From assembly GCF_003627095.1 (NCBI RefSeq), contig NZ_CP032627.1:1178001-1242000 (forward strand): DNA of 64,000 bases. The letters run 5' to 3'. Origin of the DNA: Lactococcus allomyrinae (GTDB taxonomy: Bacteria > Bacillota > Bacilli > Lactobacillales > Streptococcaceae). Every line of letters starts with the position of its first letter. The first letter of the stretch is position 1. Below, piece after piece: positions 8,684 to 16,651 of the stretch. Under the pieces are notes generated by a model, which saw nothing but the letters and a program-made list of their open reading frames with translations, searched no databases and was not told where the DNA came from. The position numbers were made by a program, and so were the translations under genes.

Positions 8684-9476
8684 TTATTTTCTCAAGGAAG
8701 TAAAGTACACTTTGATTAAATTTTTTGCTGTCTTCTAAATGCAAAATATGTCCGCAGCCTTCAAATATTTGGACTTCTGAGTCAGGATTAGGCTGCAAAT
8801 CACGTGCTGCTTGGGCATGGCTTGATGGAAATATTGGCGATTGACTTCCTGCAAAGAACAAGTGGGGAATCTGTTCCTGAGTAAGCTCCGCCCGCCAATC
8901 TTGCAAAATAACATTTTGTAAAAGTGAGCGATAACGCCTGAAATCAAAGGGTTTCATCCCTTTACCTAACTCACGTTTTATATCATCAGAAAGTGGTTTT
9001 TGCGTCAGTCTTGTTTTAGGAAAATCATCAATAAAAGTTCCCAATGTTTCTAAAGTTCTACCAGATTTACCATCAAGCCAATCTTTTGATTTTAAAAAAG
9101 TTGGAGCTTGATCCTCTGTAATCACTGCTGACAGGTTTCTGTCAGTAAATAATTCTTCGTAAGCCATGATCGTTGCAGCGCCCATAGAATGACCGATTAA
9201 GACAACATCTGACAGCTGTAAATACTCGATTAATTCATGTAAGTCAGTTGCAATACGATGCAAAGTCATTCCGAAATCAACTTTTTGAGAATCGCCATGT
9301 GAACGATGGTCGTAAGTAATCACGCGGTAACCAGCCGCTACAAAATCATCAATTTGACAAATCCAAGTGACCTCACTTGATGAATATCCACCAATTAAAA
9401 TCAGTGCTTGGTTATTTTTATCTCCGTAATCATGAAAATTTATTTTCACATTATCGTTGGTTATAAAAAAAGACAT
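8673..9476 (-). CDS. Alpha/beta-fold hydrolase
   Basis: The 267-residue protein has the nucleophile elbow GHSMGAA (Ser near residue 95), an oxyanion-side segment ILIGGYSSSEVTW, and the catalytic histidine in GCGHILHLED near 241. No signal peptide is visible, so it is cytoplasmic. The substrate cannot be told from sequence. ATAGGAGAAAAAATG supports the start. It follows the GH1 gene but a strong terminator (9564-9591) separates them. A CTGACAG/CTGTCAG pair lies inside the gene near 9132-9145. Confidence 0.8.
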   Translation of the reverse strand: MSFFITNDNVKINFHDYGDKNNQALILIGGYSSSEVTWICQIDDFVAAGYRVITYDHRSHGDSQKVDFGMTLHRIATDLHELIEYLQLSDVVLIGHSMGAATIMAYEELFTDRNLSAVITEDQAPTFLKSKDWLDGKSGRTLETLGTFIDDFPKTRLTQKPLSDDIKRELGKGMKPFDFRRYRSLLQNVILQDWRAELTQEQIPHLFFAGSQSPIFPSSHAQAARDLQPNPDSEVQIFEGCGHILHLEDSKKFNQSVLYFLEKIKKD

Positions 9477-9563
9477 TTTTTCTCCTATACTGCTATAAAT
9501 CCTTTATGCACTCACCTGAAAGTTATTGAGTGAGCAAATGCTTTTAACTTTCTCATTGTACCA

Positions 9564-9591
9564 AAAAATCTGTCAGTACTGACAGATTTTT
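9564..9591 (-). terminator. Terminator of the GH1 gene built on the CTGTCAG palindrome
   Basis: A 28-bp perfect palindrome of 14-bp arms AAAAATCTGTCAGT, with T runs on both strands. It is one of several terminators here whose stem is two inverted CTGTCAG units. Confidence 0.85.
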
Positions 9592-9619
9592 GATTCATCC
9601 CTATGAAATATTCCTACTT

Positions 9620-10978
9620 TCAGAACTCATCACCGTTGCTTCCAAAAACTTTTTTGAACCAGTGAAATGATTTTTTCGGTACACGTTTGAGTGTTTCTGG
9701 CTCAACATATACAGCACCGTAACGTTTGTCAATATTTCCACCTGACGCTGGAATATCAATCAACCCCCATCCTAAATACCCTATTATATCCACACCATCA
9801 AGGAACATTGCATTTTTCATTGCTTCGATATGCTCCTTATGATAATTAATGCGCACATCGTCTTCAATCTCGTGTTCACCATCCCAAGATTCATCCTGCC
9901 CAATTCCATTTTCTATTGGAAAGACAGGCAATCCAAATTCATGATAAATTCGATTCAAAATGCGTCTAAAACCCTCTGGGTCGATTGACCATCCCCATTG
10001 GTTATGTGAAAGAAGTGGATTTAATTTCATTGCTTTTGATAGATAAAAATTGGGGACATCTTCGTCTGTTAATGTTGTAGCATCCAGAAGTACCGAACGA
10101 TAATAAGAAAATGAAATGAAGTCCGAAATCCCTCTCTCCAAAATCAGTTCATCACCTTTTTGAAAGTCCATCTCAATCTTGTGATTACGAATAAAAGTCA
10201 ATACTTCATCTGAATAATGTCCGAAAGCATAAACATCACAGAGATTTCGATTGTAAAACTCATCAAATTTTCTCAAATACAAACTATCTTTTGGCGAAGT
10301 CGAGGCAGGATAAACCTCTGTTGTCGCCAACATTCCACCAATTTTTGCATCAGAAATTTCATGAAGAAAATCAGCAAGCTCGCAGTGAGCAAGCATCGTA
10401 TGATGAAATACAGTATAACAATCATTCACTGTTAATTCTTTTTTTAGGACACCAGAATAATGCTCAAATCCCTCTGCAAAATATAAATTATGCTCGTTGA
10501 ATACAATCCAATACTTGACACGACTTGAAAAACGACGCATCATCTCTTTACCAAAGCGTACGAAGGCTTCTTCAACAGCGCGACTCAAAAAGCCATTATA
10601 TTTTTCTGCTAAAACCAGTGGCATATCAAAATGATAAAGGCAAATCATCGGCTCAATCCCACGTGAAAGCAGCTCGTCAATCATTTCGCTATAAAAAGCA
10701 ATGCCTTGCTCATTGAAATCACCATCCCCATCTGGCACGACACGTGACCAAGAAATTTGGAAACGATACATATTCATGTTCATTTCCTTCATCAAATCAA
10801 AATCATGTCGATAACCATGAAAATTATCAATTGTGATCTGCCAATTTTTAGCCGTTCGCCCTGCTGTATCAACATCATAGACCGATTGACCTTTACCGCC
10901 TTCATTCCAGCCTCCTTCTGTTTGCATGGATGACGTTGAATTCCCCCAGAAAAAACCTTTTGGCATTTTATTTTTCAT
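9620..10978 (-). CDS. GH1 family 6-phospho-beta-glucosidase-like enzyme
   Basis: At 452 residues this has the expected GH1 length. The acid/base glutamate is in IVFNEHN (about 160) and the nucleophile in FPIENGIG (about 357). Near the C-terminus an SGGNIDKRYG segment resembles the Ser/Lys/Tyr loop that holds the 6-phosphate in phospho-glycosidases. The PTS EIIC gene upstream also suggests a phosphorylated beta-glucoside as substrate. AAAGGGGGAAAAATG sets the start. The gap to the EIIC gene contains a terminator and a hairpin-string repeat, so the two may not share one full transcript. Confidence 0.85.
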   Translation of the reverse strand: MKNKMPKGFFWGNSTSSMQTEGGWNEGGKGQSVYDVDTAGRTAKNWQITIDNFHGYRHDFDLMKEMNMNMYRFQISWSRVVPDGDGDFNEQGIAFYSEMIDELLSRGIEPMICLYHFDMPLVLAEKYNGFLSRAVEEAFVRFGKEMMRRFSSRVKYWIVFNEHNLYFAEGFEHYSGVLKKELTVNDCYTVFHHTMLAHCELADFLHEISDAKIGGMLATTEVYPASTSPKDSLYLRKFDEFYNRNLCDVYAFGHYSDEVLTFIRNHKIEMDFQKGDELILERGISDFISFSYYRSVLLDATTLTDEDVPNFYLSKAMKLNPLLSHNQWGWSIDPEGFRRILNRIYHEFGLPVFPIENGIGQDESWDGEHEIEDDVRINYHKEHIEAMKNAMFLDGVDIIGYLGWGLIDIPASGGNIDKRYGAVYVEPETLKRVPKKSFHWFKKVFGSNGDEF

Positions 10979-11031
10979 TTTTCCCCCTTTATCATTAACT
11001 GACAGTTTTGTTGAATTAATTATTGCATTGG

Positions 11032-11402
11032 TGTGGAAGTTTCTCCCCCATCAATGTTAGGATACAACCTCACATCATATGAGGTCTCCCTATCCCTGAA
11101 GTCTAAGCGAAGACTTTAAAACAGTAGAACGAAAGCATAGCTTGCCATTTCGCCTTATCGCTTTGCCTCTATCGTTGCAAGCTCTGCTTGCATACGAATA
11201 GAGGACAGCGGAGCAACGGAGTTGCGTAGACCATTTAGAGAACAGCGTGCGAAGCACGGAGTGAGTTGCGACTTCGACTAGGCACTTTCGTGCCGTAGCG
11301 AGCCACTTCGCCCTGCTGCTTTAGCAGCTTAGAGCGAATGGACAGCAAACAGTGCTGTTTATTTCACCACCCAAAAGGTGGTGGAGTTAGCAAGTACTTG
11401 CT
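11032..11402. repeat. Hairpin-string intergenic repeat, copy 1
   Basis: The gap between the EIIC and GH1 genes is filled by successive short hairpins: CCTCACATCATATGAGG (11068-11084); a long CCTCTAT...ATAGAGG stem around GCAAGC/GCTTGC; GTGC/GCAC; GGCAC/GTGCC; GCTGC/GCAGC; CCACC/GGTGG; and AGCAAGTACTTGCT. The GC content is clearly above the surroundings. Positions 11124-11292 match 21287-21455 in inverted orientation over about 169 nt at high identity. The outer parts match 29811-30003. Confidence 0.75.
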
Positions 11403-11404
11403 TT

Positions 11405-11433
11405 GTTAAAAAGTCTGTCAGTACTGACAGACT
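11405..11433 (-). terminator. Terminator of the EIIC gene built on the CTGTCAG palindrome
   Basis: A 22-bp perfect palindrome with 11-bp arms AGTCTGTCAGT (11412-11433), followed by TTTTT on the minus strand. Confidence 0.8.
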
Positions 11434-11459
11434 CAATTTTTATATCAATCATCAATTTT

Positions 11460-12869
11460 TTAATGTGCTTCTACTTCAAGTTCTTCTTCATTTTCAGCTT
11501 CTTGTTGCAAAAGTAATTTATCGTATTTACGCGCAAATGGTAAATAAATCAAAGTCGATTCTAGTAAAGCGACTGCTTGCAAAACAGCGTATTGCCAGCC
11601 ACCAATCAAGAAACCTGAGATAATTGGAGGTGTTGTCCAAGGCGCAGCCACTCCGTTCATCGGTGGAACAATATGGAAATAAATCGCACCATAAACCGTT
11701 GCTGAAACCACTACAGGTACAAGGAAGAATGGCAAGGCTAAAATTGGATTCATAACCAATGGCAATCCAAACAGGAATGGTTCATTAATATTGAACAAAC
11801 CAGGAACCAACTCAACTTTACCAATTGACTTCATTTGTTGAGATTTTGCAAGGAAAATAGTGAAAATAATCAGTCCAAAAGTAATCCCAGACCCTGACAA
11901 GTTGATAAAGTTATTATAAAACTCATTCGTTACAATATGTGCACCATTTGCCAACGACAACTTATGGGCTTGGTAAAGCGCAGCATTATCAAAAGTGTTA
12001 GGAATCAAGAAAGCACCAGTAATCGCACCCATGATAATCCCACCATGCACACCAAAGAACCAAAAGAATGGCACTAGAAGTGAGATGATGATAATTCCAC
12101 CAAATGAACCGCCAAGTCCTTGCAAAGGAACAGACAACCAATGATAAATAAATGTTACAGCATCCGTATGACCAATCTTATTAAACAAAGCATAAACTAC
12201 CGTTGCTCCAATGATAATTACACCCGTTGGAATCATTGATGTGAATTGATTGGCAACATTTGAAGGCACTTGCTCAGGCATGGTAATCTTCCAACCTGCT
12301 TTAATCATTGAGCTATAAGCCCAACCGCTCAAAAGTCCAATCAGTATGGCAGCAATCATCCCTTGACCACCATTCCAAGTCAGATTAAGAACACCTGTCA
12401 CTGGACTATTCAAAAGACCTTGTACGGCACTGGGTAATTTGTCAAAAGCGGCTGTGACTTCCTTACCTGTGAGCGTACCTGTACCATTTGCAAGCGCCGC
12501 TGTCATGGGATTTGCAATAGTCAGCGATTGAATAATAAAGAATGCCGAAAGTGATGTCAAACCTGCTTGCAAAGCAACATCACCATGCCCAGCATCTTTG
12601 ACATAACTATAACCAATCCCGACCGCAGCCCAAATCGCCAAAATACCGAAGGACATACTGAAAGCTTGGCTAAAAACTTCAGACCAGCCATTAGTTGACA
12701 ACCAATTTGCAACTGCAGGGATTGGAAGATTTGCCAAAATCAAGAAAATTGAACCTACAATGATGAATGGCATCGCATAAAGCATCCCATTCTTCAGAGC
12801 TGTAATCGCTCGAGTGTTAACAAATTTCATGACTGGAGGCAAAATTTTATTATTTATAAACTCATTCAT
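11460..12869 (-). CDS. PTS sugar transporter subunit IIC, cellobiose/lactose family
   Basis: This 469-residue integral membrane permease has about ten hydrophobic segments and the EIIC features of the cellobiose/diacetylchitobiose family (FINNKILPPVMKFVNTRAI at the N-terminus, FGVHGGIIMGAI centrally, NINEPFLFGLPLVMNP). It forms the translocation channel and takes phosphate from separate EIIA and EIIB subunits, which are not encoded in this window. AAAGGAGACTATTTATG gives the start. A palindromic operator overlaps its promoter. With the GH1 enzyme downstream it probably imports beta-glucosides. Confidence 0.88.
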   Translation of the reverse strand: MNEFINNKILPPVMKFVNTRAITALKNGMLYAMPFIIVGSIFLILANLPIPAVANWLSTNGWSEVFSQAFSMSFGILAIWAAVGIGYSYVKDAGHGDVALQAGLTSLSAFFIIQSLTIANPMTAALANGTGTLTGKEVTAAFDKLPSAVQGLLNSPVTGVLNLTWNGGQGMIAAILIGLLSGWAYSSMIKAGWKITMPEQVPSNVANQFTSMIPTGVIIIGATVVYALFNKIGHTDAVTFIYHWLSVPLQGLGGSFGGIIIISLLVPFFWFFGVHGGIIMGAITGAFLIPNTFDNAALYQAHKLSLANGAHIVTNEFYNNFINLSGSGITFGLIIFTIFLAKSQQMKSIGKVELVPGLFNINEPFLFGLPLVMNPILALPFFLVPVVVSATVYGAIYFHIVPPMNGVAAPWTTPPIISGFLIGGWQYAVLQAVALLESTLIYLPFARKYDKLLLQQEAENEEELEVEAH

Positions 12870-12910
12870 AAATAGTCTCCTTTAGATTTATTAAAATTGC
12901 TTACACAATC

Positions 12911-12946
12911 ATAATACCGTTTACAAATATATTTGTAAACGGTATT
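12911..12946 (-). promoter_or_regulatory. EIIC promoter overlapped by a 34-bp perfect palindrome
   Basis: The palindrome at 12913-12946 has 17-bp arms AATACCGTTTACAAATA. On the minus strand TTTACA (12939-12934), a 17-nt spacer and TATTAT (12916-12911) make a promoter whose -35 and spacer lie inside it, as expected for a repressor site. Three GTTACA repeats lie upstream at about 12957-12983. The cognate regulator is not evident; the RpiR protein at 16.7-17.4 kb is one candidate. Confidence 0.75.
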
Positions 12947-13064
12947 TTAGGCATTAGTTACATGTTACAGCAATGGTTACATTTGAAAAAAATTAATTTA
13001 TTTTAGAAGTCTCTCCTCCAGCCCTCCATAATCTCTTATCTTTTCTATCTTTTTTGAATGTATT

Positions 13065-13151
13065 CTATATAGAGTTAAATGGCAACAATAAACTTAGAAA
13101 ATAGACAACTAAAATGGATAGTTCAACTTTATATCTCTTGAGTATTTTCAT
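13065..13151 (-). pseudogene. Truncated copy of the 132-residue membrane protein gene
   Basis: An ATG at 13151, preceded by GGGGG, opens 28 codons matching the start of the 14346-14744 gene: KRYKVELSILVVYF versus KKYRLEMSILVVYF, then LSLLLPFNS in both. After PFNS the frame stops. The following sequence (about 13024-13069) matches the 3' flank of the intact gene at 14303-14350. An internal deletion therefore joined the first 28 codons to the downstream flank. Confidence 0.8.
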
Positions 13152-13163
13152 CGTATGTCCCCC

Positions 13164-13218
13164 TTAATACAGTCTCATCATGCTACTCTCTACATTATCA
13201 TTTATCATAGCTACCATT
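13164..13218 (-). pseudogene. Remnant of the 3' end of a second secreted-protein gene
   Basis: The minus strand encodes INDNVESSMMRLY and then a stop. This aligns with VNDNVAGGMVRPY at the end of the secreted protein at 14757-15566, and is followed by a matching AAGGGGG/AAGGGAGG ribosome-binding site. It overlaps the last codons of the membrane protein at 13198. With the truncated gene just downstream it is the trace of a duplicated cassette. Confidence 0.75.
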
Positions 13219-13614
13219 TTTACTAAAACAGTCCCAATATACTAGAAAATTAGTAATCATAAATAATACAAAACTTATAAAATATCCAAACTCATGAAAT
13301 TTTAACACTTCACTTCCTAGTCTCAAATTACTTTGTATAGCATAAGTTATCGGAAGTCCAAAATAACAAATAATCAGAGTAATCGTGAGAAGAAAAGGAA
13401 TTAATCTTTTGTATTTTACATACTGTCTATCAATCATCCTATAAAACAACAAAAGTAGGAGAAAGATAAGCAGATATTGCCAACTATGATATTTATAAAA
13501 GTATTCAAAACCAGAAATTGTTGTTCTCTTAAAGTTATCGTTATAAGTAGCCATGAATGGAAGAAATAAACTAAGCAAACTTATAAAGTAGGTAGATATA
13601 ATAGCTTTTTTCAT
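13198..13614 (-). CDS. Small membrane protein, paralogue of 14346-14744
   Basis: The 138-residue protein has four hydrophobic segments (about 5-25, 45-62, 70-93, 110-128). It follows the same plan as the 132-residue protein at 14346: a SLLSLFLPF start, a P-x-TYA segment in the middle, and FHEFGYFISF near the end. Its last codons (NGSYDK) run into the remnant of the secreted-protein tail, so its natural C-terminus may have been altered by the rearrangement. Function is unknown; immunity or export for the secreted protein upstream is a guess. Confidence 0.6.
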   Translation of the reverse strand: MKKAIISTYFISLLSLFLPFMATYNDNFKRTTISGFEYFYKYHSWQYLLIFLLLLLFYRMIDRQYVKYKRLIPFLLTITLIICYFGLPITYAIQSNLRLGSEVLKFHEFGYFISFVLFMITNFLVYWDCFSKNGSYDK

Positions 13615-13727
13615 TTACTTAAGCCTCATTTTCACTTTATGAATTATCTGCGTAAGATTAGCGGACTAGCCAATTATTACAGAAGATGATATTGCTGATA
13701 AACCATGATTAATATCATACCCACCTG

Positions 13728-14189
13728 TTACCTTTTTTGCTTCTTTCCATCACTAATTGTATAAACAAAAAGTAATATTGAGAAAACTATTCCCACAAGG
13801 CTTACTAAGAAAAATCCTAACCCAAAAGTTCTCCAAAGTCCCTCAAATGTTTCTTTGGATAAAGCTACCTTTAGAGAAACACCTACAAAAATACGACTCA
13901 ACACCAGATTAAGAAACATATCATAGATATAAAGAACCATGAAACTAAACGCAAAATATTTCGTCATCCTCCATTTTCTCAAAATTCCAATAACCACCCC
14001 ACAAAATAAAAGAATTAAAATTATGCTAGTTACAGGTTTCTGTGTCATCAAATAGTAAAAATAGTTTTCACGACTTTTAGCAATATCAAATGTCGAATTT
14101 AGTTTAATCTGATTAACCGTGGCAGGAAGAAACATCAAGCCTACCCACGCTATAAAAACTAGAATCATATGCCAAATTTTCACTCTCAT
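13728..14189 (-). CDS. Small membrane protein, 153 residues
   Basis: It has four predicted membrane helices with short basic ends (MRVKIWHMI at the start, SDGKKQKR at the end). The ATG at 14189 follows AGGAGG directly; a TTG start 7 codons upstream would place that site inside the gene, so I reject it. It lies between two mutually related small membrane proteins in the same direction. I do not recognise a family. Its place in the cassette suggests it works with the secreted protein. Confidence 0.6.
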   Translation of the reverse strand: MRVKIWHMILVFIAWVGLMFLPATVNQIKLNSTFDIAKSRENYFYYLMTQKPVTSIILILLFCGVVIGILRKWRMTKYFAFSFMVLYIYDMFLNLVLSRIFVGVSLKVALSKETFEGLWRTFGLGFFLVSLVGIVFSILLFVYTISDGKKQKR

Positions 14190-14345
14190 TTTTATCCTCC
14201 TATACCCCAATCATCATGAGTAATACCTCCCCAAGCCAAAGCCTGAATTTTTTATATTCCAAGCACTTTTTGTTCCTCAAGTCAAATTAGCTGCTCCCTC
14301 AGTCCTCCATAATCTTTTATCTTTTCTATCTTTTTTGGATGTGTT

Positions 14346-14744
14346 CTATACTTTACTTCTTGCTTTCCATACTATTACAAGAAAAATCAACAATATTCCA
14401 AAGCTCAGGTAATAGCCTATATGAAAAAGTCTAAATACTTCAAAAAAGTAGTTTATACTAACACGCGCATAGGCAATAGGGTAAGCTAGATACCAAACTA
14501 TAACAATTAAAACACTGAGTAACATTACCCATTTTTTATATTCATTTCTTATCAAAAAGAAGATAACCAGCGTCAATGCTAAGAAGATTGGATATTTCCA
14601 AGAAAGGCTAAAATAGTTAATTCCATTCTTTGAAACATATCCATAGGTTACTGAACTCAATACGGAGTTAAACGGCAATAATAAACTTAGAAAATAAACA
14701 ACTAAAATTGACATCTCCAATCTATATTTCTTTACTACCCTCAT
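14346..14744 (-). CDS. Small membrane protein next to the secreted protein
   Basis: The 132-residue protein has four hydrophobic segments and a basic C-terminus (WKARSKV). GGGAGG lies 7 nt before the ATG and 12 nt separate it from the stop of the secreted-protein gene, so the two are co-transcribed and probably translationally coupled. A truncated copy exists at 13065-13151 and a divergent paralogue at 13198-13614. Possible immunity or anchoring role; no family recognised. Confidence 0.65.
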   Translation of the reverse strand: MRVVKKYRLEMSILVVYFLSLLLPFNSVLSSVTYGYVSKNGINYFSLSWKYPIFLALTLVIFFLIRNEYKKWVMLLSVLIVIVWYLAYPIAYARVSINYFFEVFRLFHIGYYLSFGILLIFLVIVWKARSKV

Positions 14745-14756
14745 GGCACACCTCCC

Positions 14757-15566
14757 TTAATATGGTCTAACCATACCCCCTGCTACATTATCATTTACCG
14801 TAACTGACCATTTTGATGAAGTTCCTCGTTTTAAATCAGCGGTATATTTCGCTCCTAATTGATAATTTCCAGTTAATGCTACAGATTTATAATTGGGACT
14901 AATCGTCCAACTTGATGAAGTCCCCTCGCTAACATTTTTTTGCTGAGAAGTTAAATTGGAATTGGAAGCCACAAAAACTGATGAAGAGGTAACACTAATA
15001 GTTGTATCTTTCCTTGAAAATCCCCCTGTAACTTTGGTAACTACTCCATAGGAGACGTTACTCTTAACCGTTTTTGTCCAATAAACTTCAATACTAAGCT
15101 CGACTCCTAGACTAGAATCCCAAGCACTATTAGAACTAGTATTATCAGCAGCGAACACCTTCGTTCCAAAAAGATTTCCTAGTGAAATCGCCCCTAAACC
15201 AAATCCATCTTCTGAACTATTATCGTCAACAACCACTGCATGACTTAAATCAGCCGTGTAAGTCGTTACCCCTTCAATAACATTTCCATCATCTGATGTA
15301 ACTTGACTATCTACCGTCACTGGTGCCGTCAAGTCATCGCCACCTGTGGTACTGTCCAAGCTCACAGCATCATCTACTTGATATTTCACTTGATTATCTG
15401 TATCTGTGATTACTTTATCTGCATCATCTGGCACAACTAAATTAACAGCTCCATTTGCTGATACCTCAACACTTGGTGCCACTGCATCATCAGCTTTTAC
15501 AGTAATTCCCGCCATAAATAAAGCGCTAACTGCAAGTGTTCCAGTAAAAACTTTTTTCGTATTCAT
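14757..15566 (-). CDS. Secreted protein of unknown function, 269 residues
   Basis: A signal peptide is clear: KK, a hydrophobic core LAVSALFMAGITV, and a likely cut after VKA near residue 25. The mature N-terminal part is acidic and rich in Asp, Val and Thr. The second half (about 150-269) is Ser/Thr/Gly-rich and beta-like, with no cysteine, LPxTG or lipobox. It ends VNDNVAGGMVRPY, a tail duplicated in remnant form at 13164-13218. It is first in a cassette with small membrane proteins. A LytTR-type tandem operator and a promoter lie upstream. Bacteriocin-like or adhesin-like roles are both possible; neither is shown. Confidence 0.65.
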   Translation of the reverse strand: MNTKKVFTGTLAVSALFMAGITVKADDAVAPSVEVSANGAVNLVVPDDADKVITDTDNQVKYQVDDAVSLDSTTGGDDLTAPVTVDSQVTSDDGNVIEGVTTYTADLSHAVVVDDNSSEDGFGLGAISLGNLFGTKVFAADNTSSNSAWDSSLGVELSIEVYWTKTVKSNVSYGVVTKVTGGFSRKDTTISVTSSSVFVASNSNLTSQQKNVSEGTSSSWTISPNYKSVALTGNYQLGAKYTADLKRGTSSKWSVTVNDNVAGGMVRPY

Positions 15567-15779
15567 AATTTGTTCTCTTTTCTGTTTAGTCTGTAAGTTA
15601 CTAATTCAAGAGATGCTCTGAAATCATAACTTACGTTGATAAATTCTTCATTTTGAAAATTTGCCTGCTTTCTACTTTCTTTTAATATTCATTGTTTTAT
15701 TCACTTCTTCTATGTTGCCATTAATTTGTACCTCGCTTTATCTATATCGCCAATAAGTTTTGTTCTTTTTTATATTTTT

Positions 15780-15886
15780 ATTGTAAGCCTTGTCATTTTT
15801 TATTGCAAGTGTTTTTTTGCGTTTTTTATCAAATTTGTGACGAAGTTTATGTTTTTGTGACGAAAACAAAACTTTACGTGATGAAG
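15780..15886 (-). promoter_or_regulatory. Cassette promoter with three tandem GTGACGAA repeats
   Basis: TTGCAA (15808-15803), a 17-nt spacer and TACAAT (15785-15780) on the minus strand form the promoter, about 210 nt upstream of the secreted-protein start. Upstream of it lie three direct repeats: GTGACGAA at 15837 and 15857, and GTGATGAA at 15878. They are spaced 20-21 bp, so all face the same side of the helix. This is the usual layout for LytTR activators, and a LytTR gene ends just beyond. The rest of 15567-15779 is AT-rich leader. Confidence 0.7.
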
Positions 15887-15897
15887 TGATAAAAACA

Positions 15898-15930
15898 AAA
15901 ATAATCAACCTCTTTGAAGTCGATTATTTT
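15898..15930 (-). terminator. Terminator of the LytTR regulator gene
   Basis: AAAATAATC (15898-15906) pairs with GATTATTTT (15922-15930), with weaker inner pairs, followed by a T-rich run on the minus strand. Confidence 0.75.
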
Positions 15931-16648
15931 ATTTATCATGAGATTTTAGTGACCTTAACTCTTTTTTACAACTGGCTGGTGCTTTTATTTTCACTAGACT
16001 TTGCTCAAAACTCAAAGTCAATCCATCTGCTTCTATATGTCGTATTTTCTTTGGATTAACCAATAATCCACGCCCCAATGAAATTAAATCTGGGATTTTA
16101 TTTTTTACTTCAGCAATTGTTCCACGAATGAGACACTCATTGTCCTTTGTCACTGCTTTAAGATAATTCCGATGAATTTTGTCTGATACAATATACAAAA
16201 TAGAATCTACAGCAACAGGATAACCGCTTATCTCTACTGTTTTCAGGTTATTTGTAAAAGTATAAGCTAGCACTTTTTCAATCATTTTCTTTATCTCATC
16301 ATCATGTTCACTTTTTATGGTCATATGTGTCCAGAGTTGAGATATTGTAAAGGCAAGTAATTCAGAGTTCAATTCTGGATTATCTGTATAAATCATGAAA
16401 AAAGCTTGAGTTTTTAAGTTTTGCATCTTTTTGAGAATTTCTAACTCTCGCCTTGTTGCAATTTTAATAAAACACGCTTTTATCTCATTATGGTAAGTTT
16501 GAAGATAACGGTAGGCATCTTCATGATTGTAAAACACGCGCGTTGTATAAATCTTATTTTTAATTTCTAGCTTTTCCTCTGCTTGGAGGACAAAACTTTC
16601 AAGACGATTGCCTGCATAAAATTCTGCATCAATCATGACACTATTCAT
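15929..16648 (-). CDS. LytTR-family regulator with a degenerate receiver domain
   Basis: Residues about 135-235 form a LytTR DNA-binding domain (VAVDSILYIVSDKIHRNYLKA, then LGRGLLVNPKKIRHIE). The first ~120 residues have the size of a CheY-like receiver. However, the strand that should carry the phosphorylated Asp reads ACFIKIATRREL, with Lys in its place, and the N-terminal acidic cluster is reduced to MIDAEF. No histidine kinase is adjacent. The start lies 3 nt after the RpiR gene, so both are co-transcribed. It probably controls the secreted-protein cassette downstream through the tandem repeats at 15837-15886. Confidence 0.75.
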   Translation of the reverse strand: MNSVMIDAEFYAGNRLESFVLQAEEKLEIKNKIYTTRVFYNHEDAYRYLQTYHNEIKACFIKIATRRELEILKKMQNLKTQAFFMIYTDNPELNSELLAFTISQLWTHMTIKSEHDDEIKKMIEKVLAYTFTNNLKTVEISGYPVAVDSILYIVSDKIHRNYLKAVTKDNECLIRGTIAEVKNKIPDLISLGRGLLVNPKKIRHIEADGLTLSFEQSLVKIKAPASCKKELRSLKSHDK

Positions 16649-16651
16649 TTG

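Noticed and set aside
11100..11345. Possible CRISPR array in the hairpin-rich region
   Set aside because: The hairpins differ from each other in sequence and spacing; there are no regularly spaced identical repeats and no cas genes.
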